From positions 1,856,630-1,920,629 of the forward strand of contig NZ_JABFTX010000001.1 in NCBI RefSeq assembly GCF_021404305.1: a DNA stretch of 64,000 nt. The letters are read 5' to 3'. The notes beneath the pieces were generated by a model. It did no database searches, was not told the DNA's origin, and saw only the letters and a list, made by a program, of their open reading frames with translations. Source of the DNA: Billgrantia ethanolica (GTDB lineage: Bacteria > Pseudomonadota > Gammaproteobacteria > Pseudomonadales > Halomonadaceae). Both the position numbers and the translations under genes were made by a program. Every line of letters begins with the position of its first letter. Position 1 is the stretch's first letter. Below, one piece after another: positions 33,013 to 41,213 of this stretch.

Positions 33013-33480
33013 CTACCCTTGCCCACAAATTGCCCGGACGTCTTCCAGGTCCACCTGTCGTGACAATGCCAGCTTATAGCGAACCAGATCCTCTTTAAGC
33101 ATCATTGGAAGCTCCACGCCGAGGAGGTACCTGGTTTCATAGCGAGAGAAATCGATATCAAGCGGAATCCATGTCTGGCTTTCCTTATCGAAGATGCTCG
33201 CTCCAGCGGCACACCCTACTTCGATCTTGATGTCTTCATATTTGAACTGTACGTAGGTCAGGTCCCAGCCTTCCTCACGATAGTGAGCAGCAGGCTTGGT
33301 TATGAACTCCTGGCCTGCCTCCACCACTTCTGAGAAGCGATCATCGGGAACGAACAAGTCGACGTCGTTCAGATCGCGCTCGGAACCGTACCCCTTTGCC
33401 GCCAGCCCGCCACAGATCAGAAAAGGTATGTTTCTGTTCCGCAGCAAACCTGCGATCCATTTAATGGCTTCCTGATGCAC
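33013..33480 (-). CDS. Nucleotidyltransferase-fold protein (MNT/AbiEii-like)
   Basis: 155 residues. The start FLICGGLAAKGYGSERDLNDVDLFV has the GG...D-x-D pattern of nucleotidyltransferases, with the acidic pair in DVDLFV. The rest resembles small stand-alone members used as antitoxins or unknown enzymes. No HEPN partner is present. I place the start at GTG 33480, because the in-frame ATG at 33492 overlaps the GGGAGG that serves as ribosome site. It is AT-richer than the core genes and flanked by repeat copies 2 and 3. Confidence 0.65.
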   Translation of the reverse strand: MHQEAIKWIAGLLRNRNIPFLICGGLAAKGYGSERDLNDVDLFVPDDRFSEVVEAGQEFITKPAAHYREEGWDLTYVQFKYEDIKIEVGCAAGASIFDKESQTWIPLDIDFSRYETRYLLGVELPMMLKEDLVRYKLALSRQVDLEDVRAICGQG

Positions 33481-33498
33481 GCTGCCTCCCATTACAAC

Positions 33499-33519
33499 CC
33501 AGTCAGTACTCACTAACCC
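33499..33519 (-). repeat. Interspersed palindromic repeat, copy 3
   Basis: C plus CAGTCAGTACTCACTAACCC. The centre AGTACT is a perfect palindrome. It lies between the DUF1801-like gene (13 bases after its stop) and the nucleotidyltransferase-like gene. Confidence 0.75.
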
Positions 33520-33532
33520 ATCACGCCCGAAT

Positions 33533-34120
33533 TCAGCGGCTATTCAGCCCCTTTCCGGCTAGAATATCGGGCATGCACTTCTCGATTCGTGACGCTCGCG
33601 TGCTGGATTGCTTGGCGCCGGAAAAATGCAGAATGTAGCCTCTCTGGCGGCCAGGGGTGAGCGCTTCGAAGGCAGCTTTCAGGGCAGCGTTTCCATCCAG
33701 CGCGGTCTGAAATTCTTCCGGGTACGTCAGCTCATGTTTCTCACTGAAGTCCACCTTGGCACCAGCCTTCTCCAGCTCGATGGCCTCAAGGAGATAGGCT
33801 TCCAGTATGGCGGCTTGCGCTTCTATCTCGCTCAGTTGTGTGAAGCGGAACTGGCGCATCGCCTGGGAGTGCTCCCCGGGAGCGACGAGGATATCTGCCG
33901 GGTCTTTCAACAAGCTGCCCTTGAAAAATCCGAGTGCACAATAGTCTTTCATACTGAAGATGATGGCTACGTTGCCGTTCTGCACCGAGTAGCAAAGCTT
34001 GCCCCACTTCACACTTTCTCTCAGTTGGCATGAGAGCGCTATTGCGCGCAGCCTCTTGCGCTCATCATGCCATTGCGGCTGGCTCAGCAAGGCTTCCACT
34101 TTTGGATTGGTTTCGTTCAT
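33533..34120 (-). CDS. DUF1801 / YdeI-family protein
   Basis: 195 residues. It has the DUF1801 core (ESVKWGKLCYSVQNGNVAIIF, SMKDYCALGFFKGSLL) and the YdeI-type tail ending in SGAKQSSTRASRIEKCMPDILAGKG. The reaction is unknown; the fold is small and mixed alpha/beta. The ATG at 34120 follows AAGGACA closely; an ATG at 34135 is the alternative. Composition is lower in GC than neighbours. It is flanked by repeat copies 3 and 4. Confidence 0.75.
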   Translation of the reverse strand: MNETNPKVEALLSQPQWHDERKRLRAIALSCQLRESVKWGKLCYSVQNGNVAIIFSMKDYCALGFFKGSLLKDPADILVAPGEHSQAMRQFRFTQLSEIEAQAAILEAYLLEAIELEKAGAKVDFSEKHELTYPEEFQTALDGNAALKAAFEALTPGRQRGYILHFSGAKQSSTRASRIEKCMPDILAGKGLNSR

Positions 34121-34153
34121 TGTCCTTGTTCTCATTATTGGCGACGAGGCTAC

Positions 34154-34174
34154 CCAGTCAGTACTTACTCACTC
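34154..34174 (-). repeat. Interspersed palindromic repeat, copy 4
   Basis: C plus CAGTCAGTACTTACTCACTC, the most diverged copy at its right end. It lies 10 bases after the stop of the FosA-like pseudogene. Confidence 0.7.
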
Positions 34175-34184
34175 CTGAGCCCTG

Positions 34185-34595
34185 CTATATGAACCACTCC
34201 AACCCTTCATAGGGAGTGTCTCGCAGTGCCGCCAGTCGACTTTGCAGATCGCCGGAGTGAATCTCCAGCTTGTGGCCATCCGGATCGAGAAAATAGAGGG
34301 AGTCGCCTTCGCTGCGATTCTCCTTCCAGATCGCTACCCCCTGCTCGCGAATGGCGTCGGTACAGCGGGCGAAGGCCCCTTAACTGACGCTGAAGGCGAC
34401 GTGGGTATATTCAGGCAGCGGACCAGTGCGCGTCTCGTCGTCGAGCGACAGGCAGATCCAGTCATCGCCAGCCTGAAGATAGGCGCCCCGAGCCCATTTC
34501 ACCACCGGCTGGAGCCCCACCACCCTGGTGTAGAAGTCGAAGGAGCGTTCAAGATCGCGAACTGCAAGCGTCAGGTGATTGATGCCGGTGATCAT
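34185..34595 (-). pseudogene. fosA: FosA-like glutathione transferase with an in-frame stop
   Basis: Read through one stop, this is a complete 136-residue VOC protein of the FosA type (fosfomycin inactivation): MITGINHLTLAVRDL, WARGAYLQAGDDWICLSLD, THVAFSVS, then [20 protein letters not shown]. The metal ligands His7, His64 and the late Glu are all kept. A TAA at 34380-34382 falls after FSVS, where FosA proteins usually have SE. A single G-to-T change from GAA would explain it. No frameshift is needed. The rest is undamaged, so the change is recent, a sequencing error, or read through. Confidence 0.8.
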
Positions 34596-34609
34596 GCCCC
34601 TCTCCTCAG

Positions 34610-35185
34610 TCAGCCTCGGTCAGGGGTTTCTTCCTTGAGCGGGCGTACCACCCGGCAAGGGTTGCCCGCGGCGAACACGTCCTCGGGGATGTCTTTGGTC
34701 ACCACGCTGCCGGCACCGATGACCGAGCGGGCGCCGATGGTGACGCCGGGGCACAGAATCGCCCCACCGCCGATCCATACGTCATCGCCGATGGTGATCG
34801 GCTTGGCGGCTTCCAGGCCGCTGCGGCGCTCTTCGGCATCGAGCGGGTGGGTGGCGGTATAGACCTGTACGCCCGGGCCGAACATGGTGTGGTTGCCGAT
34901 GGTGACTTCCGCCACGTCGAGGATCACGCAGTTGAAATTGAAGAAGACCTTTTCGCCCAGCGTTATGTTGCCGCCGTAGTCGCAGTGGAAAGGTGGCTCG
35001 ATGAAGGTGCCCTTGCCCATGGCACCGAACAGCTCACTCAGCAGCCGCTTGCGCTCCTTTCCCTGTGCGTCGCTGGTGTCGTTGAAGGCCTTGGTCAACA
35101 GGCGGGCACGATGGCGCTCACGAAGCAGCTGCGGGTCGCGGGGGTCGTAGAGCTCGCCGGCCAGCATTTTCTCTTTTTCGATCAT
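34610..35185 (-). CDS. maa: Sugar O-acetyltransferase (maltose/galactoside acetyltransferase family)
   Basis: 191 residues. An N-terminal helical Mac domain (KEKMLAGELYDPRDPQLLRERHRARLL) is followed by a left-handed parallel beta helix of hexapeptide repeats (FHCDYGGNITLGEKVFFNFN to GNPCRVVRPL). The catalytic His is expected in TATHPLDAEER. It transfers acetyl from acetyl-CoA to sugars. AAGGAGACCGC precedes the ATG. It lies between the FosA relic and lrgB; no functional link is evident. Confidence 0.9.
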   Translation of the reverse strand: MIEKEKMLAGELYDPRDPQLLRERHRARLLTKAFNDTSDAQGKERKRLLSELFGAMGKGTFIEPPFHCDYGGNITLGEKVFFNFNCVILDVAEVTIGNHTMFGPGVQVYTATHPLDAEERRSGLEAAKPITIGDDVWIGGGAILCPGVTIGARSVIGAGSVVTKDIPEDVFAAGNPCRVVRPLKEETPDRG

Positions 35186-35225
35186 GCGGTCTCCTTGTTA
35201 TTGGCGGAATGACAGCTATCGACAA

Positions 35226-35936
35226 TCAGCCGCCAAACAGCTTCCACGCCAGCGGCAGGAACAATGCGCTGAATAGGCCGACCAGGCTCATGCCGAGAGA
35301 GGCGAAAGCGCCGGCCTTGGGGCCGAGTTCGAAGGCGCGCACGATGCCGATGGCGTGGCCGTTCACACCCAGCGCGAAGCCGAGTATGCGCTGGTCGGTG
35401 ATGTTGAGCAGACGCGCCAGCAGCGAGACGAAAATGGTGGTGAGCACTCCGGTGATGAGCAGGCCGCCCAGCATCAGCGAGAGCGAGCCGCCGATCTGCT
35501 CCTGAATGCCCATGGCCAGCGGTGCGGTGACCGATTTGGGCGCCAGCGAGGCCAGCACCGCGGGTGGGGCGCCCAGCAGCCAGGCGATGAGCACGGCATA
35601 GAAGGCCGCCAGCACGGCGGCGAGCGGTAGACTGCAGAGAATCGGCTTCCACAGGGCGAAGATGTGCTGCCGCTGCTGATAGAGCGGTACTGCCAAGGCC
35701 ACGGTGGCCGGGCCCAGCAGCAGGGTGAGCCAGGCGACGTTGCGCTGATAGTCGGCGAAGTCGTAGCGCAGCAGCCACAGGCCGGCTGCCGTGAATACGG
35801 CACCGATCAGCACCGCCGGGCACCAGCTCGGTCGGCCCATGCGCTCGAACAGGGTCACACCGCCAAGGTAGGCGGCAAGGGTCAGCGCCACGGCGAGGGT
35901 AGGAGTGTCGAGCAGCGAGTCGTAAAGCGCGTTCAA
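35226..35936 (-). CDS. lrgB: LrgB-family membrane protein
   Basis: 236 residues, about six to seven helices, with the family motifs KSVTAPLAMGI and LGFALGVNGHAIGIVRAFELGPKAGAFASLGM. The TTG start at 35936 overlaps the TGA of lrgA (TTGA), giving the usual 230-240-residue length. The longer frame to 36323 is not used because it runs through lrgA in another frame. LrgAB pairs act in murein-hydrolase control or as pyruvate/glycolate transporters in various bacteria. No LytSR regulator is nearby. Confidence 0.88.
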   Translation of the reverse strand: MNALYDSLLDTPTLAVALTLAAYLGGVTLFERMGRPSWCPAVLIGAVFTAAGLWLLRYDFADYQRNVAWLTLLLGPATVALAVPLYQQRQHIFALWKPILCSLPLAAVLAAFYAVLIAWLLGAPPAVLASLAPKSVTAPLAMGIQEQIGGSLSLMLGGLLITGVLTTIFVSLLARLLNITDQRILGFALGVNGHAIGIVRAFELGPKAGAFASLGMSLVGLFSALFLPLAWKLFGG

Positions 35937-36310
35937 GACAGGCGCCCCCGCTCGTCGCCGCTGTCGGCTTCCTTGGGCATGAATCGCAGCACCAGCCACA
36001 GCGTGGTGAGCACGCTGAGGAAGGTGCCCACCCCCAGCGCGATCATGACTGCCGTCCAGTGGCCGGCGAACTCGTCGATGACGAAGAACACCCCCACTAC
36101 CCCGGGCATGATCAACATGGCGAGCAGGGGGATCAGCGCCTGGCTCGCGGTGGCCACGCTTTCGTTCAGACGCCGCTTGACCAGCAGCCAGGCCAACAGC
36201 AGCAGAAGCCCCGCCATGGCATGGGAAACCGGCAGCGAAAGCAGCTCGACGACGGCATGGCCGAGCAGTTGGAAACCGAGTAGCCAGAGGAAACCGCGCA
36301 ACAGCTTCAT
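35933..36310 (-). CDS. lrgA: LrgA/CidA-family holin-like protein
   Basis: 125 residues, four helices, with the family segment LIPLLAMLIMPGVVGVFF. Partner of LrgB downstream. GGAGATGGC lies just before the ATG. The holin-like role is known for Staphylococcus; in Gram-negative bacteria transport is also proposed. Confidence 0.88.
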   Translation of the reverse strand: MKLLRGFLWLLGFQLLGHAVVELLSLPVSHAMAGLLLLLAWLLVKRRLNESVATASQALIPLLAMLIMPGVVGVFFVIDEFAGHWTAVMIALGVGTFLSVLTTLWLVLRFMPKEADSGDERGRLS

Positions 36311-36523
36311 GCCATCTCCACACCAGGAAAAGAGAGCGCTCCGAACGATCTTACGGCAGGTTTGCTGCCGGCCCGGAGCCAGCGATAAAGATTAGCATGC
36401 TTACGCTACATCGGGGTGGCTGAAGAGACGGGGTAGCGTGACCCAACCGCGCTAAACCTTTCGCTCGAAGATTGAGTCAAACCGGCAGGCAACGTGGCCC
36501 GGTGGAGCGTAAGGACGAAACCC

Positions 36524-37009
36524 ATGGAATCGACACACAAAGAATCCCCGAAGCGGCTCATGAAACATCGCTTGCACCATGACGAGCTCCCCCAGGAACA
36601 TGAAGATCCGCTCATCGGTCACTTGCATCGAATCATTCGCTATGCCGTCAAGGCTCTCTCGGTTCTGATGGTCTTCGTGATCATCTGGGGCGTGATCGAT
36701 GTGGTCTACATGCTCTATACCCGACTCATGACCCCACCGTTCATGCTGTTCGAGGTGAGCGATATCTTCGCCATCTTTAGTGCCTTCATGGTGGTGCTGA
36801 TCGCCATCGAGATATTCATCAACATTCGGCTCTACCTGGGCACCAACATGCTGCCCATCCAACTGGTGATCGCCACGGCGTTGATGGCCATTGCTCGTAA
36901 GGTGATCATCATGGACACCGACTACATTACCGCAATGGAGATCATGGCCATTGCCGCCGTGGTGCTCGCACTGGGCATCACACACTGGCTGGTGACACGC
37001 AGGCCCTGA
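36524..37009 (+). CDS. PsiE-family phosphate-starvation-inducible protein
   Basis: 161 residues, four helices (about 43-62, 78-98, 108-125, 135-155), after a basic, His-rich cytoplasmic tail. The segment FMVVLIAIEIFINIRLYLGTN is typical of the PsiE family. Molecular role unknown. The ATG at 36524 has AAGGA eight bases upstream; the longer frame from 36494 is rejected. A hairpin lies downstream at 37028-37063. Confidence 0.85.
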   Translation: MESTHKESPKRLMKHRLHHDELPQEHEDPLIGHLHRIIRYAVKALSVLMVFVIIWGVIDVVYMLYTRLMTPPFMLFEVSDIFAIFSAFMVVLIAIEIFINIRLYLGTNMLPIQLVIATALMAIARKVIIMDTDYITAMEIMAIAAVVLALGITHWLVTRRP

Positions 37010-37027
37010 TTATCGAGTGAGTATACC

Positions 37028-37063
37028 GGGTAGGCCCGCTGGGACTTCGCCTTGGGCCTACCC
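37028..37063. terminator. Hairpin between convergent psiE-like and gate-domain genes
   Basis: GGGTAGGCCC (37028-37037) pairs with GGGCCTACCC (37054-37063), ten perfect pairs. It lies within the 48-base gap of two convergent genes. No U-run follows on either strand, so efficiency is uncertain. Confidence 0.5.
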
Positions 37064-38053
37064 CGGGGTGGGACGATTCGGCGCTCTTTCGACATACAGC
37101 CAGGCGGGCATACTGGCCTGCTTCAACCAAGGCAGTCTGGCCAACACGGCAATGATTACCAGGGCGAAAGCAAGCCGCGCCCACAGCAGGCCGGAGAGGT
37201 CCGCTCCCATCAGCATGATCAACAGCGTGTCTTCGATCAGGCTGTGGCACAGGCCGAGGAAACAGAGCGTGAGCACGATGTCCCGAGGGGTCAGGCGTCC
37301 CGAGCGCGCCTCACGCAGCAGCAGGCCGGCACCGAAGGTGAGTCCCAGGGTAATCCCGATGACGGTGATGTTGGCTGCCGCCGGGCCGATGCCCAGCAGC
37401 CGCAGCAGCGGATAGAGCAGTTTGTGGATCAGCCGCTCCACGCCCAGCCAGCGCAGCAGTTTGAGCAGGCTCATCAGCGCGAAGATCACCACGAAGATGG
37501 TCGCCAACGTCACCGCCTGCCCCTGCAGCCAGGCCGTCAGTGTCGCATCCTGGACCGCGGGTTCCCACACCACTTGGTTGGCATGCTGCAGCCAGCCGCC
37601 CCATGAATAGCTCAGATGCAGCAGCCAGCCCAACAGCCAGGCACCGCCTGCACGCAGCAGCACGGTCAACCACCAGGGCACGCCGCACATGCGCGCTACT
37701 GCCCCCTCTATCGGCAGTGAATGACCCACGGCCATGAGCGCGCCCAGCACCGTGACCTGCGCCACGGTCAGCGGCGTATCCCGCGTAACCTCGAAGAAGA
37801 TCACCAGGCCGGTGTAGAGGTTGGTCAGCAGCGTGGCGGCCCATACCACGCTGAGCGGCTCCGGCAGCCCCAGAGGTGACATCAGCGGAGACAGCCACTG
37901 GCTGAGCAGTTCGGTCATGCCCAGCATTTCGAGCGCTTTCACGATCAGCAGCGCCGGCACCAACACCTTGAGCAGAGTCCAATACACCTTGGCGGCTTCA
38001 CGCAGCAGACTACCCCCCGTACCGAAAAGAGAGGTAAGGCGTCGTTGTGTCAT
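37058..38053 (-). CDS. Nucleoside-recognition (gate) domain membrane protein
   Basis: 331 residues, about eight helices in two related halves, each with a gate-type segment (WAATLLTNLYTGLVIFFEV, and LTFGAGLLLREARSGRLTPRDI). The motif SLIEDTLLIMLMGADLSG lies near the end. Related proteins (SpmA/SpmB-like, YjiG-like) are thought to move small solutes, but substrates are unproven. It is divergent from the Lrp regulator at 38182, which may control it. Confidence 0.8.
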   Translation of the reverse strand: MTQRRLTSLFGTGGSLLREAAKVYWTLLKVLVPALLIVKALEMLGMTELLSQWLSPLMSPLGLPEPLSVVWAATLLTNLYTGLVIFFEVTRDTPLTVAQVTVLGALMAVGHSLPIEGAVARMCGVPWWLTVLLRAGGAWLLGWLLHLSYSWGGWLQHANQVVWEPAVQDATLTAWLQGQAVTLATIFVVIFALMSLLKLLRWLGVERLIHKLLYPLLRLLGIGPAAANITVIGITLGLTFGAGLLLREARSGRLTPRDIVLTLCFLGLCHSLIEDTLLIMLMGADLSGLLWARLAFALVIIAVLARLPWLKQASMPAWLYVERAPNRPTPG

Positions 38054-38181
38054 AGGTGGGTTCCGTCAGTCAGTTAGCCAGCTGCTTACTTTACTCATTT
38101 GCCGCACAAGGCGATGGCGTTCTTCAAGCGAAACGGGAAGAATGTGGCTTTTTGAGAGTCGCGAGGGACATTTCCTGCACC

Positions 38182-38640
38182 ATGGACAGACTCGACCTGA
38201 GGATCCTCGATCAGCTGCAATGCGATGCCAGCCTAACCAACCAGGCCCTGGCGGAGCGTGTTGGACTCTCGCCCTCCGCATGCCTTAAGCGCGTACGCCG
38301 CCTGAAGCAGAGCGGCATCATTCAGCGTGAAGTGGCGATCCTCGCACCCGAAACCCTTGGTGCCGGTCTGCACATGGTGGTGGAAGTCACCATGTCACGC
38401 GACGACAAATCTCTTTATGGCCGTTTCATCAAGCAGATGGAAGCATCGCCTGAAGTGACCCAATGCTATCAGGTCACTGGCGAGGTGGATTTCGTGCTGA
38501 TAGTCAGCGTACCCGACATGGCAAGCTACGATCGCTTCTGCGACCGCGCTTTCGATGCCAGCGACGACGTGCACAAGTTCCGCACACTGATTTCACGCAA
38601 GCGCACGAAATTCGAGACGCGAATGCCGCTGGGTGGTTAG
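38182..38640 (+). CDS. Lrp/AsnC-family transcriptional regulator
   Basis: 152 residues. N-terminal helix-turn-helix (LDLRILDQLQCDASLTNQALAERVGLSPSACLKRVRRL), then the RAM ligand domain with GEVDFVLIVSVPDMASYDRF. It starts with MDRLDL, the family's normal opening; the frame upstream to 38056 is not supported. It is divergent from the gate-domain gene at 38053, with 128 bases between, so that gene is the best candidate target. An amino acid is the likely effector. Confidence 0.88.
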   Translation: MDRLDLRILDQLQCDASLTNQALAERVGLSPSACLKRVRRLKQSGIIQREVAILAPETLGAGLHMVVEVTMSRDDKSLYGRFIKQMEASPEVTQCYQVTGEVDFVLIVSVPDMASYDRFCDRAFDASDDVHKFRTLISRKRTKFETRMPLGG

Positions 38641-38646
38641 CGCGAG

Positions 38647-39057
38647 CTACTCGTCCTTCGGCCCGACCCAGACGAAGGGGTTGTGGGCAACTTCCCACAG
38701 ATACCCATCTGGGTCGGCGAAATAACCGGAGTAGCCGCCCCAGAACACCTTCTGGCCCGGCTTGACCAGCTTGGCACCGGCGGCAACCGCCTGCTCCAGC
38801 AGCTCGTCGACCTCTTCATCGGAAGACAGGTTGTGCGCCAGGGCGATGCCGGAGAAACTGCTCCCCTCGGGAGATACGCCGGCATCCTCGGCCAATGCCT
38901 CGCGGCCGTAGAGCCCAAGCCAGGTGCCGTTGAGGGTGAAGAAGGCCACCTCGGGTGGCGATTCCATGCGCGGCAGGCCCAGCCCCTCTTCGTAGAATCG
39001 AATCGACGCCGCGAGATCGCGCACGCCGAGCGTGATCATGCTGATTCGTGGCTTCAT
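38647..39057 (-). CDS. VOC-family protein (glyoxalase/dioxygenase fold)
   Basis: 136 residues: RISMITLGVRDLAASIRFYEEGLGLPR start, EVAFFTLNGTWLGLYGR, and end FADPDGYLWEVAHNPFV. The late Glu in LWEVAHN fits a VOC metal site. Substrate unknown. GGGAGG lies four bases before the ATG at 39057; an earlier start at 39078 is rejected. It is convergent with the Lrp gene six bases away. Confidence 0.88.
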   Translation of the reverse strand: MKPRISMITLGVRDLAASIRFYEEGLGLPRMESPPEVAFFTLNGTWLGLYGREALAEDAGVSPEGSSFSGIALAHNLSSDEEVDELLEQAVAAGAKLVKPGQKVFWGGYSGYFADPDGYLWEVAHNPFVWVGPKDE

Positions 39058-39084
39058 GTTGCCTCCCGTACTGCGCAAGGTCTG

Positions 39085-39651
39085 CTATTTGCTAACTACG
39101 GCTGAGAGCTCAGCCTCGGCGCGGGCGACTGCCTTATGCTGCCACTGGCTACGCCGCATGCGGTAGAGACGCACCGGTTGCTGGTTGAGGCTCAGCGTCT
39201 CGAAACGATCGAAACCCACCTTTTCAGCCACCCGCAGCGAAGCTGAATGATCCGGCTCCACCAGCACGATGATCGAATCGAAGCCCCGCTCTTCGAAGGC
39301 GTGATCCAGCGCGGCGACGGCCGCCTCGGTGGCAAGGCCCTGGCCCCAGTAGGGCCTGGCGAGCCGGTAGCCCAGGTTCCACTCGGTCGTGCCCTTTACC
39401 TGCTCGGGCGAGACACCGCAGAAGCCGACGAACTGATCGCTTTCACTGCTCACCATGGCCAGCGGGCCGGTGCGGTACTGGATGTAGCAGCCGAAGCACC
39501 AATCCAGGAACAGGCGTGTCGCCGCCTCGTCGCAAACGCCGTGCAGCGAATGGCGCATCACCTCGGGGTCGGCAAGCATATCGGCAAGCGCGGGCACATC
39601 GGCAGTAGCCAGCGGTCGTAGCCGTAAACGCGGCGTTTCCAATTCGAACAT
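39085..39651 (-). CDS. GNAT acetyltransferase, RimJ/RimL type
   Basis: 188 residues: FELETPRLRLRPLATADVPALADML start, NLGYRLARPYWGQGLATEA with the acetyl-CoA loop, and RVAEKVGFDRFET. Related enzymes acetylate ribosomal or other protein N-termini or small molecules. GGGAGGTGCC precedes the ATG. It lies 28 bases from the VOC gene on the same strand and 23 from the AAC(3)-like gene, so a small operon is likely. Confidence 0.85.
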   Translation of the reverse strand: MFELETPRLRLRPLATADVPALADMLADPEVMRHSLHGVCDEAATRLFLDWCFGCYIQYRTGPLAMVSSESDQFVGFCGVSPEQVKGTTEWNLGYRLARPYWGQGLATEAAVAALDHAFEERGFDSIIVLVEPDHSASLRVAEKVGFDRFETLSLNQQPVRLYRMRRSQWQHKAVARAEAELSAVVSK

Positions 39652-39674
39652 GGCACCTCCCTGGCAGCGCTCGT

Positions 39675-40166
39675 TTATCGGTGTCGGCTGGACGGCCCTG
39701 GTTGCAATGGCACGGCGATATCGAAGTGCAGCACGTCTTCTCGCTTACCCAGCTTCGTGTAGAGTTCAATGGCAGGGGTATCGCCATGATCCGCCTGAAC
39801 GAAGACCACGTAGGCACCATGCTGAGCGGCGAGGCTCTGCAGGTGCTCGATCAAGGCGGTAGCGATGCCCTGCCGGCGATGCGCTTTCCCTACGGCTAGA
39901 TCATAAATATAGATCTCACTCCGCGCTTGCTCGAACTTGTGCAGCACGTAGGCAGCCAGGCCACCGACTACCTCATCGCCCTTGCGGGCCACCAGGGCAA
40001 TAAAGGTGTCGCTGCCCAGCAGCCGCTCCATGTAGGCCTGCCCCGGGCGCGCGGCGCCATAGGTTTCCACCTCGTTGAAGGCCTCGCCGAAAACCGTGAG
40101 CAGCGCGTGCATCAACACCGTGTCATCGGGTGTTAGCCGGGTCAGAGAGAAAGGAGCGGGGGGCAT
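39675..40166 (-). CDS. AAC(3)-I-family aminoglycoside 3-N-acetyltransferase-like protein
   Basis: 163 residues. It matches the AAC(3)-I pattern closely: [31 protein letters not shown], and [36 protein letters not shown] (acetyl-CoA loop) and [22 protein letters not shown] then HFDI follow. Members of this clade acetylate gentamicin-type drugs; environmental homologues are often untested. It sits in a chromosomal row of small acetyltransferase and VOC genes with no integron or transposon beside it, so it may be an ancestral rather than acquired gene. Confidence 0.85.
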   Translation of the reverse strand: MPPAPFSLTRLTPDDTVLMHALLTVFGEAFNEVETYGAARPGQAYMERLLGSDTFIALVARKGDEVVGGLAAYVLHKFEQARSEIYIYDLAVGKAHRRQGIATALIEHLQSLAAQHGAYVVFVQADHGDTPAIELYTKLGKREDVLHFDIAVPLQPGPSSRHR

Positions 40167-40201
40167 GGGCTTGATGTTCTCTTGGCGAACCGTCCGTTGG
40201 C

Positions 40202-40846
40202 TTAGCGAACCATCCTCTGGGCTTGCTGCCTTAGCGCTTCGAACTCCTCTGCGCTGACGGCATTGCGCTCGGCATCGAGAATATGACCGCCAATGTCGGC
40301 AATGGCCTGGGTGATCTGTATCAGCGTTTCAGGATTGCGTGCCACGCTGCGCTTGCTGATGAAGTGGATCAGAATGGAGACCCCGGCCACGGTGGGCTGG
40401 TCATCGCCATCGTGAATGGGCGGCAAGGTGCCCGGTGGCGAGGAGTTGGCGATGGTCAGCTTGTAACCGGCGAGCTGGTCGCGGATGGTGTAGACGCCGA
40501 GCTTGGCGTCGTAGTGCGCGTTGTACTCCTTGAGCAGGCGGGCAAGACGCCGATTGGTGTCCAGGCCCGGCCAGTCGAGGATCACGAACAGGCACTGCTT
40601 GATCTCCTTGCTCGATACGACCTGAAAACGGCGCATCGGCTCGGGGGCCGGCTCCGGCTCAGCGGACGGCGCGGGGCCGGTGGGTTGAGACGGCACTGGC
40701 TGAGTATCGACCACTCGGGCCTGAACCCGCGGAGCGAGTTCGGCATCGGCACGTTGATTTCGACTCTTGATGAACGCGACGAGACACAGCACTGCCAGCA
40801 GCACCGCCACACCCGCCACGATCAAAACGCTTACGACCGGATCCAT
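40202..40846 (-). CDS. ZipA-C-domain-like membrane protein
   Basis: 214 residues: one N-terminal membrane helix (about 4-24), a Pro/Ala/Glu linker (about 45-70), then a C-terminal domain of about 135 residues. That domain shows the ZipA landmarks: [14 protein letters not shown] (like FSLAN-PGTF), [11 protein letters not shown], and [21 protein letters not shown]. ZipA tethers FtsZ to the membrane. True ZipA is usually larger and sits beside ligA; this one is short and alone, so it may be a paralogue or other regulator. ATG at 40846 chosen; 40867 is also open. Confidence 0.6.
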   Translation of the reverse strand: MDPVVSVLIVAGVAVLLAVLCLVAFIKSRNQRADAELAPRVQARVVDTQPVPSQPTGPAPSAEPEPAPEPMRRFQVVSSKEIKQCLFVILDWPGLDTNRRLARLLKEYNAHYDAKLGVYTIRDQLAGYKLTIANSSPPGTLPPIHDGDDQPTVAGVSILIHFISKRSVARNPETLIQITQAIADIGGHILDAERNAVSAEEFEALRQQAQRMVR

Positions 40847-41213
40847 CCTGCATACCTCGACCTTCACTGGCCCACGCTATTACCCCTGCCACCTGCTCGC
40901 ACCCCGACGGGCAAACGCGTAGCCATTGTTATTTTGCGTAATGTTACGCTTTCTTTCCACGCCGCGCATGCCGACTTCTCAACGCTGGCGGCCGCTCAAG
41001 GTGAGCTCACGACTTTACCATAGGAAACGCATGACGCTGCGTTGAAGCATTTCGATGGCACCGCAGAGCGAGAGACTCCATGCTAAGGGTAACTCAGCCA
41101 AGGAGGAGCCCCGCCTAACACGTGACGCTGGTCGCCAGTCACCGAACTGTCATGCCATGGAATGATGTGAAGATCAGTGTTGTTGGTGCCGTCAACTCAG
41201 GAGTGCTGCCCCG
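40847..41213. other. 367-base divergent region between the zipA-like and phoH genes
   Basis: No operator recognised. A GCCTAAC at 41114-41120 resembles an integron core but has no partner. AGGAG at about 41201 serves phoH. No small gene is supported. Confidence 0.35.

Noticed and set aside
35226..36323. A 365-residue reading of lrgB
   Set aside because: Its first 129 residues lie over lrgA in another frame; the TTG at 35936 overlapping the lrgA stop gives the normal family length.
38060..38095. Possible fifth copy of the palindromic repeat (CAGTCAGTTAGCCAGCTGCTTACT)
   Set aside because: Only the ends match; the centre has an extra insert and the AGTACT palindrome is lost. More likely part of the Lrp promoter.
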